A stretch of DNA of 64,000 nucleotides from Phycisphaerales bacterium (GTDB lineage Bacteria; Planctomycetota; Phycisphaerae; Phycisphaerales; UBA1924), in contig JADLFW010000040.1 in assembly GCA_020849615.1 (NCBI GenBank), forward strand, positions 143,220 through 207,219, given 5' to 3'. Position numbers and translations under genes: made by a program. This document shows positions 55,801 to 63,011 of the stretch, piece after piece (position 1 is the stretch's first letter; each line of letters starts with the position of its first letter). The notes under the pieces were generated by a model that was not told where the DNA came from, searched no databases, and saw only the letters and a program-made list of their open reading frames with translations.

Positions 55801-56852
55801 AGGATCGTCGTGAAGTCGGCGCCCGTCGTCGTGAACTTGAAGACATCCTGCTCGGAGGCGGTGTCGATCGACGCCGAGGAGGTGCCCGCGCCGCTGGTGA
55901 TCGTGACGGGGGTGATGGACGGGGTGTCGGGGTCGGCGGTGTCGATGTTCACCCGCAGGGTGAACGAGCCCGTGCCGCTGGTGTCGTTGAACGAGTCGGA
56001 GCGGACGCGGATGTAATACGTGGCCGACGCGGTCGTCTCGAAGCCGACGTAGCCGTCGGTGGAGGTGCCGGTGGGGACGGTGGGGTAGGAAGAGGCGGCG
56101 CCGAGGGGAGCGCCGGTGGAGTCGAAGAACTCGATGCGCGAGTCCAGCAGCCCGGTGGGGGTGTCGGCCAGCGCGGTCAGCAGGTTGGCGACCGGCGCGG
56201 TGACGCGGTAGATCTGGTCCTGCTGGAGGCGGCCGATGCTGCCGGTGACGGTCGAGGCCCCGCCGGCGTCGAGCGTGAGCGGGGTGGACTTGGAGTCGAC
56301 ACGGAGGTTGTAGCCGCCGGCCGAGCCGAACGCGAGGGCGACATCCGACAGCACGCGGATGTAGTAGGTAGTGCCCGCGGTGGCGATGAACCCGGCCCAG
56401 GCGTCGGTGGGCGTGCCGCCCGCCAGCACGCCGTTGCCCGAGGCGCTGGTGAGGAGGAGGGGGCTGCCCATGCCGTCGGCGGTGTAGACCTCGATCTTGC
56501 TGTTGAGGCTGCTGCCGCCGAGGAAGTTGACCGTGTCCGCCAGCACCGTGACGAAGTCGTTCGTCGGCGCTGTGAACTTCAGCATGTCATCCTGGCCCGG
56601 CGCTTCGATGAGGCCCGAGATCTGGCCCTCACCCGCGGCGTCGAGCACGATGTTGTCGGCGAGGGGGAAGTCGCCGAAGCTCGGGTGGTCGCCGGCCATG
56701 AGGACGCGGTTCTCGAGGGCTTCGAGGAGGCCGCCGCGGGTCGCGGGCGCGGGCGGCCGGCCCGCGCGCTGGTGCAGTCGCCGGGCCGGGCTCGGATGGT
56801 CGGGCGTGCCGGTGCGGCGATCGTTGTGCGAGCGAAGGTCCCGTCGGCTCAT
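49872..56852 (-). CDS. Giant LEPR-XLL surface protein with repeated PPC-type beta domains
   Basis: This 2,326-residue protein starts at ATG 56852. Residues 42-54 read LLEALENRVLMAG, the LEPR-XLL-type signal of planctomycete surface proteins. Most of the rest is a string of pre-peptidase C-terminal-like (PPC) beta domains, each ending in a form of AGTTYYIRVRSD or YTV; I count at least eight (for example around residues 65-185, 190-300, 310-430, 440-560, 620-690, 1270-1500, 1510-1620). A glycine linker (about residue 1745, nine Gly) precedes a last PPC unit, and the C-terminal 400 residues have repeated SIANPNDRPVNYSVYL-like domains. No enzyme domain or PEP-CTERM tail is seen. A structural or adhesive role is likely. 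Confidence 0.9.
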   Translation of the reverse strand: MSRRDLRSHNDRRTGTPDHPSPARRLHQRAGRPPAPATRGGLLEALENRVLMAGDHPSFGDFPLADNIVLDAAGEGQISGLIEAPGQDDMLKFTAPTNDFVTVLADTVNFLGGSSLNSKIEVYTADGMGSPLLLTSASGNGVLAGGTPTDAWAGFIATAGTTYYIRVLSDVALAFGSAGGYNLRVDSKSTPLTLDAGGASTVTGSIGRLQQDQIYRVTAPVANLLTALADTPTGLLDSRIEFFDSTGAPLGAASSYPTVPTGTSTDGYVGFETTASATYYIRVRSDSFNDTSGTGSFTLRVNIDTADPDTPSITPVTITSGAGTSSASIDTASEQDVFKFTTTGADFTTILADSINAGTSLLDSRLEVFDAATGQLLRQASDSGMLTSGLVYDPWSGFLSTAGRTYLVRVRSDSTIGAGLQATGAFDLRITTTSNTLTLNATGEARTPSGPAGSRFSISRLEQDFIFRLTEPVSTNFAGLAFVNAQAIGASRVDTRVDIFDKNGNLVASDSESGYLNDAFSTWNYSASAEPYYIRVRSDDFKRTSTAGTGPFAISVDVAPTAIAIDPVSRTAVQSGSFIPAVTAPPPNQAFLGFYAQSYQFVAQGSGATIISALAAPPPNFDMAISLYNKNGELIAFNDDYVGTNSQITALLTGGDTYYLVVDTLRDIAGAAFSLSIESHATLDPTLPIDDHASALDYANATPIAWNPPRQATVTSAPNAYNPLTGRWTFAASVDHPRVVIGTGTGRIEGTGDTDLFVFVPQINMNGGYAGKDGSAILPTPPPPPNDWAPRPGTLGTYRPSTRVEVQIQPMDNPPGASLGTAFLNTRVRIFDSRGIQVYPTDESTNDFIFNPSVPQEPAGMVDPARYPQTLDIDPMLNGVEYNGEVFGVPMWAGEPYYIEVSGAVTGRYNLEVITDAMPLKTSIVGAGAGAAYFDGQSATNRVSRIKELPDFTGGVASGFSNAHRISLNSNGDGDHSTGIDPFFNTGGAFERVFETNGASADALPDLVAATARGVFVFQQYTLPGIEAGDDTDLYTFTAPKSGTAEIRINTTDLTNDMQEIIGNGEAPGTPPPPPTITTRTATHNFDSLLDSKVYVYDNDFNLVATNDNNAAISGESQSITIGTFAARTFHKRDPRVVVPIQSGDKYYIRVESSQRDAYIANQADHITPVNWRNLIGSYELLVHTVPTLTSDDHSNNLATSTVIPIDEVPGSPTNGTGTVTGTIETAADADLFSFISPARGPVDIHLERRGTSTLIGEITVFDAAGGLISRKTALSNGIADLTITALPGERFFVQVASSAATTGAYTVDLSGLGFDDDHADFGQFSVATPLAPLDFIGVSSAAGSVEVPGDTDVFSFTGTGYRTVTLTIDSTSTTFDPIVEVYEIQIDPTLTPTATTPKIANPILHRITFNNDGPGIAPDSRTTFSVTPGRQSALTGLVYNQYYIVVRGATTDADYGDYTVTAEFTPTDDHPDAGQFDIADTIPMDTATGLGAATGVIETDFDALATNNDTDLFVFTAPASGDASVIVSRPIGGTLVPKVTVFEAGSPPTQIATGTGSSVGGFFLPAQALFTVRRGVSYYVLVEGTAGTIGAYNVNVTAPAIDDYPNATEWDLAAPVTLGSDGDGHVGTTTPGDASNPTINPTGDTDLFTFTTVAAATAGSLSLTVTPYNTPVGVIAPTITVYDSTFTQVVTLAATTAEQIISVTIPGAAPGTRFYVLIGAVPGVPGATVTGEYLFNITGPASSGGGGGGGGGDPGAIDFSQAVLVDLDQRTGDGKVSDAIDIAGDRDVFKFTARAAGKIYIQVLTPSGSVNDAGITILDAADESAVVASDTAGIPGATADVEFANTTAPKEYWIIVSGLAGTTGAYTICIDATPVTNYLYYPEGYASSTIREFVSIANPNDRPVNYSVYLRYETGDLETLVSSGSIEGGARGGVTVSNGIEGAAAGVRTGVPYALVIESDGPLSATFAHYDFDASLGDAFSGKSATDWAFPRIERLPGSVLDFMLFYNPNTFDVDVTYTVYPQGGGAPIVLSQTVGALRRSGVNVNDTAEIPVGISAVVVTSKASSAADQSRFIGIVASVSHYDTTLGSSGWGYLGDPDGGATRGAIPSITRSDQVSSEIALFNPGAAPATVNLTGVYTRAALPDLNRSVDIPPRSTVILSGIDLGLVANQPAGIRFNSNVPIVSAVTETQLGDANGTLIPSSAGTSYFFGDAFINPALAGQLYFETLNIFNPASVTANVTIRLLFTDSNFIDVTRTVGPRGFSEVRLHELPELIDPGALAFFSISVSAATPIVTTLTHYDLFLGGGWTTNGAPLGLTNLLSTIS

Positions 56853-57258
56853 GTCAAGCTCCTGTCCGTCACTTCCGAATTGTCCGCCACGGTCCGAGCC
56901 CGCCGTGTGCGCGGAGGAATCAGTTTCGCCCGGTTCCCCACGTGCTCGGCGAGTGCCGCCGCCCGGGCCGGGGCAGCGTACCGATCAGGGCGCCGATCGG
57001 CCGGAGTTCCCGCTCGTGCGGGGCTGCTCCGGGCCGCCTGGGGGGCGTCGGGGGTAGCTCCAAACCCCGCCGCCCGGTCGGTGCGGTGAGCATACCAGAA
57101 GTCCGGAGGATCCGTCCACAAGCCCCGTGCCCTCCCCGACTTCCACTGTGCTCCCCGAAGTCCAAAAAACCGAACTCGCCCCCACCCGGAGTTTTAACCG
57201 CTTCGACCTTCTCCAGGTTTCGGTTCCGGATGCAACCCGCGGCCGGGCCAGCTTTTGA
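56853..57258. other. Intergenic region, 406 bases
   Basis: Only short, low-quality frames occur on either strand. It must hold the promoter of the leftward giant surface protein gene. I see no clear -35/-10 pair and no convincing terminator for the leftward racemase gene. The part near 57160-57200 is locally richer in A+T. Confidence 0.5.
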
Positions 57259-57951
57259 TCAGGCGCCCCGCGCGTTCCGGATAGCGCCCTCGGCCAGGAT
57301 GTCCGCGGCGTCGTAAATGGGGATCGGCGAGGTGTCGGCGGTGACCACCAGGGGCGCCTCTGAACACCCCAGGATCACCCCCTCGCAACCCTTGTCGGCC
57401 AGCCGCTGGATCGTGCCCAGGACCGTCTGGCGCGACTCGGGACGGATGTGCCCGTAGATCAGCTCCCCGAAGATGATCTGGTCGATGGTCTCGGCGTCCT
57501 GCGGGTCCGGTGGAAGTACTTGGATGCCGCGGATCCCGAGGTGGGTCTGGTAGGTCGAGCCCCCGGTGACAAACCGGGTCCCGATGAGACCCACAATTTT
57601 TCGCCGATCCAGTTCCACAGCCCGGGCGACGAGGTCGGTCATCGTCAGCCACGGGATCGGGCAGCCGACCTCGGCCAGGTGAACCCCGTACTGGACGGCG
57701 TTGTCCGGGGAGAGGCAGAACTCAGCGCCGCACCGGGCCAGGATCTCGGCCGAACGCCGGAGCAGGCGGCCGACCGCGTGCCAATCGTCCCGCCGGATCG
57801 CGTCGATGTAGAGCGAGAGCGGCTCGTTGTGCATCGACACCCGTGGGTGCTCCTGCGGGGAGAGCAGCCGCGCTGCCTGGCGTGAAACCTGGCGGTAGAA
57901 CAGCGCAGCGCCCTCCGGGCTGACCCCGACGATGCCGATGTGCTTGGTCAC
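57259..57951 (-). CDS. Aspartate/glutamate racemase family protein with altered first cysteine
   Basis: This 230-residue protein begins TKHIGIVGVSPEGAALFYRQ, like Asp/Glu racemases. The second catalytic Cys lies in GVILGCSEAPLVV near residue 194. At the first site, where the subgroup has CPDNTVH, this protein reads LSPDNAVQ (near residue 79), so Ser replaces the expected Cys, Ala the Thr and Gln the His. Two-base racemisation would then be lost; a decarboxylase-like or other one-base reaction is possible, as in related families with one Cys. The start ATG 57951 is clear. The gene stands alone and is divergent from hscB. Confidence 0.8.
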   Translation of the reverse strand: MTKHIGIVGVSPEGAALFYRQVSRQAARLLSPQEHPRVSMHNEPLSLYIDAIRRDDWHAVGRLLRRSAEILARCGAEFCLSPDNAVQYGVHLAEVGCPIPWLTMTDLVARAVELDRRKIVGLIGTRFVTGGSTYQTHLGIRGIQVLPPDPQDAETIDQIIFGELIYGHIRPESRQTVLGTIQRLADKGCEGVILGCSEAPLVVTADTSPIPIYDAADILAEGAIRNARGA

Positions 57952-58068
57952 GGTGCTTCGCTCCCACCCGCGGGCGCCCGGCGGGCCGAGATATGGTCCG
58001 GCGCCGGGCCCGGGGGGTCAACTGCGGCACCGGACAATCCGGCGGCGGCGGGGGCTTAGAGTTGCCCG

Positions 58069-58599
58069 ATGGATGCGGAACCCTTCGAAGCGCTGGGCCT
58101 GCCCCCGACCTTTGACCTCGACCCCGCGCAGGTGGACCGGGCGTACCTGGCCCGGGCCGCCGCGCTGCACCCGGACCTGGCGGGCGAGGGGGATGAAGTG
58201 CTGGCCCGGTCGGCGGCGCTCAACCGGGCCCGCGAGGTGATGAAGGACCCCGAGAAGCGGGCCGAGGCGCTGCTCCGGAAGATGGGGGGCCCGGACAAGT
58301 CGCAGGACAAGAGCCTGCCGGACGGCTTTCTTATGGAGATGATGGAGATCCGCGAATCGATCGAGGCCGCCACCGCGGGCCGCGATCCGGAGCAGCGGGC
58401 GCGATGGAGCCGCTGGGCCGGGGAGCGCCGGCAGGGGCACATCGAGCGCGTGGCCTCCATGTTCCGAGCCGCCGGCCCGTCGCCGTCCGATGGCGCCATG
58501 CGGGAGATCCGCCGCGAGCTCAACGCCTGGAGGTACGCGGAGCGGCTGATCGAGCAGCTCGATCCCGAGTACGATCCGGCCCGGACCGACTTTGCGTAG
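58069..58599 (+). CDS. hscB: Fe-S cluster co-chaperone HscB
   Basis: This 176-residue J-protein begins PFEALGLPPTFDLDPAQVDRAYLARAAALHPDLAGEGDE, with the HPD motif near residue 34 that stimulates the partner Hsp70, and SAALNRAREVMKDPEKRAEALL completing the J-domain. The C-terminal part (PDGFLMEMMEIRESIEAA) matches the HscB scaffold-binding domain. HscB delivers the IscU scaffold to HscA in Fe-S assembly. Other isc genes are not nearby. The start ATG 58069 is well defined. Confidence 0.9.
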   Translation: MDAEPFEALGLPPTFDLDPAQVDRAYLARAAALHPDLAGEGDEVLARSAALNRAREVMKDPEKRAEALLRKMGGPDKSQDKSLPDGFLMEMMEIRESIEAATAGRDPEQRARWSRWAGERRQGHIERVASMFRAAGPSPSDGAMREIRRELNAWRYAERLIEQLDPEYDPARTDFA

Positions 58600-58699
58600 C
58601 GGTGGGGGCCCGACGAGGCGTGTGTTTTTTCATCATTTCCCGGCGCTTCACCCCCCGCATCCGGGCTGGTGACCCGGGCCCGGCGATCGTCCTCCCCTC

Positions 58700-60010
58700 A
58701 TGAACCTGGCCCATGCCCTGCTCCTGGCCCTGATCCCGCTGACGCTGGTCGTCAGCGCGGTCTGCTCGGCCTCGGAGACGGCGCTGTTCATGCTGGGGCA
58801 CAACGACCGGCTGCGTCTGCGGCGGCAGCATCCCGGAGCGGCGCGGGCCGTCGCAGCGCTCCTGGCCCGGCCGCGGCGGCTGCTGATCACGGTGCTGGTG
58901 TTCAACACGATCGCGAACACGGCGTTCTACGTGGCCAGTTCACTGCTGGGGCACGGCGTGGAGGGCGGGGTGCTGTCGGTGCTGGTGGCGGTGATCGCGC
59001 CGGCGTTGATGCTGGTTGCCGGTGAGGTTCTGCCCAAGACGCTGGCGAGCATCCACCGGGTGAAGATGGCGCGCGTGATCGCGGTCCCGCTGCTGGCGAC
59101 TTCACGGGTTGCGGCGCCTCTCATGAATGCCCTGGACAGGGGGGTGGTGGCGCCGCTGACGCGTCTCGTGCGGCCCGGCAGGGCGGACCATCCCGAGCCG
59201 CTGGGGGTGGAAGAGCTTTCAGCGCTGGTGGAGCTGGGGGCGGGCCAGGGGCTGCTGGATGAGGATGAGGAGCGGCTCCTGGCGGAGGTGGTCGAGCTGG
59301 GCCGGCTGCGGGTCCGCGATGTCATGACCCCGAGGGTGGACATCCGGTGGGTGCACGTGGCGGCGAGCGTTGAGGAGGTCGTGGCGGCGGTCAGCGATGT
59401 CGGGTTTGCGAGGCTGCCGGTGTTCGAGGGCGGCCCGGATGAGCCCGGCATCGGGTGGCTCTTGGCCCGGCGGTATCTGTCGGCGTGCGCGGCGGCGGGG
59501 ACGAGCTTGCCGGTGCGGGAGTTCCTCGAGCCGGTGAGATACGTGCCGGAGCAGATCACGCTGGATCAGCTGCTGGAGCAGTTCCGGGCCACGCGGTCGC
59601 ACGTGGCCTTGTGCGTGGATGAGCACGGCGGGGTGACGGGGCTGGTGGAGGTGGCGGATGCGGTGAAGGGGTTGATCGGCAGCGGCGGGGCGCCCGGGGC
59701 GTGGGGAGGAGACCAGGCCCGGATGGTGGGGCTGGGGGTTTGGATCGTGCCGGGGCGGCTGGGTGTGCGTGAATGGGCGCCGTTCTTCGAGCGGGCGGGC
59801 GGTGGCGAGGAGCTGTCGCGAGCGAGGGTGAGCACGCTTGGCGGGTTGGTGCTGGCGCAGCTGGGGCGGGTGGCGAAGGTCGGCGATGCGGTGACGATCG
59901 GGAACGTGAGGCTCCGCGTCGAGAGCATGCGGGACCGCACGATCGAGACCGTGCGCGTCTCGCTGGCGGATCTGGGCGGCCTGCGTGAAGCGCGGGAGGG
60001 CGCGCGGTGA
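58700..60010 (+). CDS. CNNM/CorC-type transporter protein with CBS domains
   Basis: This 436-residue protein has an N-terminal DUF21 (CNNM) membrane domain with about four helices (SAVCSASETALFMLGHND and LVAVIAPALMLVAGEVLPKTLA, the conserved GE-x-LPK motif). A pair of CBS domains follows (about 205-320; VRDVMTPRVDIRWV is the first CBS motif, CVDEHGGVTGLVE the second). A CorC/HlyC domain ends it (about 340-425, LGVWIVPGRLGVREWAPFF). Such proteins are linked to magnesium, cobalt or sodium export. The stop overlaps the start of the next paralogue. Confidence 0.9.
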   Translation: MNLAHALLLALIPLTLVVSAVCSASETALFMLGHNDRLRLRRQHPGAARAVAALLARPRRLLITVLVFNTIANTAFYVASSLLGHGVEGGVLSVLVAVIAPALMLVAGEVLPKTLASIHRVKMARVIAVPLLATSRVAAPLMNALDRGVVAPLTRLVRPGRADHPEPLGVEELSALVELGAGQGLLDEDEERLLAEVVELGRLRVRDVMTPRVDIRWVHVAASVEEVVAAVSDVGFARLPVFEGGPDEPGIGWLLARRYLSACAAAGTSLPVREFLEPVRYVPEQITLDQLLEQFRATRSHVALCVDEHGGVTGLVEVADAVKGLIGSGGAPGAWGGDQARMVGLGVWIVPGRLGVREWAPFFERAGGGEELSRARVSTLGGLVLAQLGRVAKVGDAVTIGNVRLRVESMRDRTIETVRVSLADLGGLREAREGAR

Positions 60011-60999
60011 CCACAGGCGAGCTCATCTTCTACTGGGGGATGTCCATCGTCGGGCTGGCGGGCATGGCGCTGTGCGCCGGCGCCGAGATCGGTTCGTATT
60101 CGGTGAACCGCGTGCGGCTCCACCTCGCCGCGGAGGGCGGCGCCCCCTCGCTGCGCGCCCGCTGGCTGAAGGGCGAGATCGACAGGCCCGACCGGATGCT
60201 GCTGGGCCTGCTCGTGGCGGTGAATGTATTCGGCAAGGTCATGGCCGACGGGACGACTGCCTTGGCGGCGGCCGCGGGCTACGGGGACTGGCAGATCGTC
60301 GTGTTGAACGTGCTGCTGCTGACGCCCGTGACGCTGATCTTTGCGGAGGCCCTGCCCAAGGAACTCTTCCGGCTGGAGGCCGACAGCCTGATGTACCGGC
60401 TGGCGGGGCCGCTGCGCTGGTGGCGGGTGTTGCTGACGTGGACCGGCGTGCTGCCGCTGCTGACGTGGTTCTCGCGGTGGGTGGAGCGGCTGGCGGGGCT
60501 GTCGGGCAAGGGAGAGAGCCTCGGCGATGCGCGGCAGCGGATCGCGATGCTGCTGAAGGAAGGGGCCTCCCACGGGGCGCTCTCGGAGTCGCAGAACTCC
60601 CTGGTCGACCGCGCCCTGCGACTGCGGGAAGCGACGGTCGGCGATGAGATGCTGCTGTGGTCGCAGGTGCGGACGATCCCCGTGGACTGGGACCGGGCCC
60701 GGGTGATGGCGATGGCAGATTCGATTCCACACGCGCGGGTGCCGTTGGTGGACCGGCGCGGGCGGGTGGCGGGTGTGCTCCGCCTGATCGATCTATACTG
60801 CAGGCCCGGTGAACCGATCGAGCAACTGAGGCTCGAGCCGGCCCGGCTGAGCGAGGGCCAGAGCGTGCTGGCGGCGCTCGATGCCGTCCGGGCGAGCAAG
60901 TCGGGCGTCGGGATCGTGGAGAAGGATGGTCGCCCGGTCGGGCTGGTGACATCGAAGGACCTGGTCGAGCCGATCACGGGGGACCTGCCGGACTGGTGA
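60007..60999 (+). CDS. CNNM/DUF21 protein without CorC domain
   Basis: This 330-residue protein starts at GTG 60007, overlapping the stop of the preceding paralogue (GTGA), so the two are coupled. The DUF21 part has GLAGMALCAGAEIGSYSVNRVRLHLAAEGG and TLIFAEALPKELFRLEAD. CBS-like segments follow (about 205-325, VPLVDRRGRVAGVLRLID). The CorC/HlyC domain of its neighbour is absent. A heteromeric complex with the upstream protein is a reasonable inference. Confidence 0.85.
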   Translation: MTTGELIFYWGMSIVGLAGMALCAGAEIGSYSVNRVRLHLAAEGGAPSLRARWLKGEIDRPDRMLLGLLVAVNVFGKVMADGTTALAAAAGYGDWQIVVLNVLLLTPVTLIFAEALPKELFRLEADSLMYRLAGPLRWWRVLLTWTGVLPLLTWFSRWVERLAGLSGKGESLGDARQRIAMLLKEGASHGALSESQNSLVDRALRLREATVGDEMLLWSQVRTIPVDWDRARVMAMADSIPHARVPLVDRRGRVAGVLRLIDLYCRPGEPIEQLRLEPARLSEGQSVLAALDAVRASKSGVGIVEKDGRPVGLVTSKDLVEPITGDLPDW

Positions 61000-61063
61000 T
61001 GACGCCGGGCCCGGCCAAGGATTCAGCGCGGGCCGGCGAGCAGCTGGCCCGGCGGAGGTTGCA

Positions 61064-61507
61064 ATGGCGAAGTCGGGCGGGCGGCTGGCGATGTCGGTCG
61101 TGATCGTGGCGGTCGTCGGGGCGGCGGTGGCGATGAAGTTCCTGGGGGGAGGGGTGGCGCCCGTCCCGGCGGTGTTCGCGGCCCGCCTCAGCCTCGAGCA
61201 GGCGATCGAGCGGTCGACGGCGTCGGGGAAGCCGGTGATGGTTCTGGCGACCGCCGACTGGTGCGGCCCGTGCCAGAGGTTCAAGCGCGGACCGCTGAGC
61301 GACCCTGTGGTGGCCCGCTACATCGGCGAGCACTTTGAAGCGGTGTACATGGATGTCGATGAGCAGGGAGAGCTGGCTTCGAAGCTCGGGGTCGAGTCGA
61401 TCCCGGCGGTGCGGATTCTCCGGCCCGGGCGGGCGCCTGCGGCGCTGGATGGGTACGCGGAAAAAGACCAGCTGATGAAGTGGCTCGAAGGCGCAGTCAC
61501 AGGCTGA
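61064..61507 (+). CDS. Membrane-anchored thioredoxin-fold protein
   Basis: This 147-residue protein has an N-terminal signal anchor (LAMSVVIVAVVGAAVAMKFLGG) and a thioredoxin domain with the active-site VLATADWCGPCQRFK (CGPC near residue 66) and the cis-proline region VESIPAVRILRPG. It resembles thioredoxin-like DsbD gamma or TlpA-type domains and should work outside the membrane. It starts at ATG 61064, 64 bases after the CNNM gene pair. Confidence 0.9.
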   Translation: MAKSGGRLAMSVVIVAVVGAAVAMKFLGGGVAPVPAVFAARLSLEQAIERSTASGKPVMVLATADWCGPCQRFKRGPLSDPVVARYIGEHFEAVYMDVDEQGELASKLGVESIPAVRILRPGRAPAALDGYAEKDQLMKWLEGAVTG

Positions 61508-61520
61508 CACGCCCGGCGGC

Positions 61521-62882
61521 TCAGCTGAGCGGGTTGATGAACAGCCCGGTCGCGAGCTTGGGATAGAAGAACGTTGACTTCTGGGGCATGAGCTGGTTGG
61601 CCTTGCTCACGGCCTTCACGGCGTCGAGTGGTGTGGGCCGCACGACCACGGCGAGCTGCGCGAAGCCCTTGCCGCCGCCCGCGCCGGTCTCGTGGCCGCG
61701 GCCGATCTCGAGCACCTCGTCGACGGAGTGTGGGAACGCCCATTTGACGGGGTGGCCGCCGTTGTAGCGCGGCTGGCAGAGCTCCTCGACGATGATGTGC
61801 TGGATGAGCGCGACATCGAGCTTGCGCCATTCGGGGTGCTTCTCGGGGAACCGCTTCGCCAGCGGATCCTCATCCTTCAGGACGGCGATGGCGGAGGCCT
61901 GCGTCTTGAAGTCGATCAGCCCCAGCACCGAGCGCGGGCGGCCCGAGGCGGTCTTCAGGCGGGCCGCGACATCGTTCATCGCCGATTCGATCTCGTGCAG
62001 GTTGGACGGGCCGTGGTGGATCTCGAAGACCGTCCCCGCATCGCCGGTGAACTTCTCGAAGGTGTAGTGGGCCATCCCGCCCAGCACCCGGTGGGTCGGG
62101 CCGATGACCAGGCCCGGGTCGGACATGCCGACCAGCACCATCATGCAGCGCCGGGCCGGGTGATCGGCGGGGACCTTGCCCTGCGATTCGAGCTGCTTCA
62201 GGTAGTTGAGTCCCGTGGTGTAGCGGTGGTGCCCATCGGCGATGAAGACATCCTCGCCGGCGAGGGCATCGGCGTAGGCCTTGATGGTGGCCTGGTCGTC
62301 GATGGCCCAGACTTCATGGAGCACGTTGTCTTCCATCCGGCCCGTCATGTCGGCCGGGCGGCTCTGCATGACCTTGCGGACGAGGCCGGTGGCGAGCCCT
62401 CGCTCGTCGGCGTGGAGGCCGAAGATGGGAGAGAACTGGGTCTGCGAGGCCTTCATGAGGGCGAAGCGGTCTTCCTTTGGCCCGGAGAACGTCTCTTCGT
62501 GGGGCAGGATGCCGCCGCCGGGCCGCGGCCCGAATGGCTGCGTCTCGACGCAGCACGCCATGCCGCAGCGCTGGTGGGTGCCGCCGGCGAAGTCGAAGGT
62601 CTGGCGGTAGGCGAAAACTGCCGGATGGGCCCGGCGGGTGAGGGTGCCATCGCGGAGCCAATCGTGGTACTGCCGGGCCGCGGCCTCGTAGGACTCGACG
62701 GGCCCGAGTTCCTTGGCGGGCGTGTGGGGGAGGTCGATGCCGACGACATTGCGCGGCGATTTGTGGAGCAGGCGGGCCTTGCCGGCGGCGTCGAGGACGT
62801 CGTAGGGCGGGGCGATGTAGGCACTGACATCGCCGCGGCCCGCGTGGTATTGAACAGCATTGAACGGGTAGATGGCCGGCAT
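61521..62882 (-). CDS. DUF1015 family protein
   Basis: This 453-residue protein begins MPAIYPFNAVQYHAG with APPYDVLDAAGKARLLHKSPRNVVGIDLP soon after, a clear DUF1015 pattern. ILPHEETFSGPKEDRFALMKASQTQFSPIFGL and FIADGHHRYTTGLNYL are further hallmarks, and the C-terminus has the typical FYPKLATGLFINPLS. The family is widespread in bacteria that include Planctomycetota and Firmicutes; its biochemical role is unknown to me. The start ATG 62882 is clear. It is divergent from purQ by 129 bases and convergent with the thioredoxin gene. Confidence 0.93.
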   Translation of the reverse strand: MPAIYPFNAVQYHAGRGDVSAYIAPPYDVLDAAGKARLLHKSPRNVVGIDLPHTPAKELGPVESYEAAARQYHDWLRDGTLTRRAHPAVFAYRQTFDFAGGTHQRCGMACCVETQPFGPRPGGGILPHEETFSGPKEDRFALMKASQTQFSPIFGLHADERGLATGLVRKVMQSRPADMTGRMEDNVLHEVWAIDDQATIKAYADALAGEDVFIADGHHRYTTGLNYLKQLESQGKVPADHPARRCMMVLVGMSDPGLVIGPTHRVLGGMAHYTFEKFTGDAGTVFEIHHGPSNLHEIESAMNDVAARLKTASGRPRSVLGLIDFKTQASAIAVLKDEDPLAKRFPEKHPEWRKLDVALIQHIIVEELCQPRYNGGHPVKWAFPHSVDEVLEIGRGHETGAGGGKGFAQLAVVVRPTPLDAVKAVSKANQLMPQKSTFFYPKLATGLFINPLS

Positions 62883-63011
62883 GGGGAGGCCCCTTTCTTG
62901 GCTGGTTCGAGCCCGCGCCGACGGGCTTGCGCACGGGCGGGAGCGGTCCGGGCGACTATATCTGCCGCTGGCCCGTATTTCCGCGCCGGGCCTGCCGTCC
63001 TAGGCTCAGGC

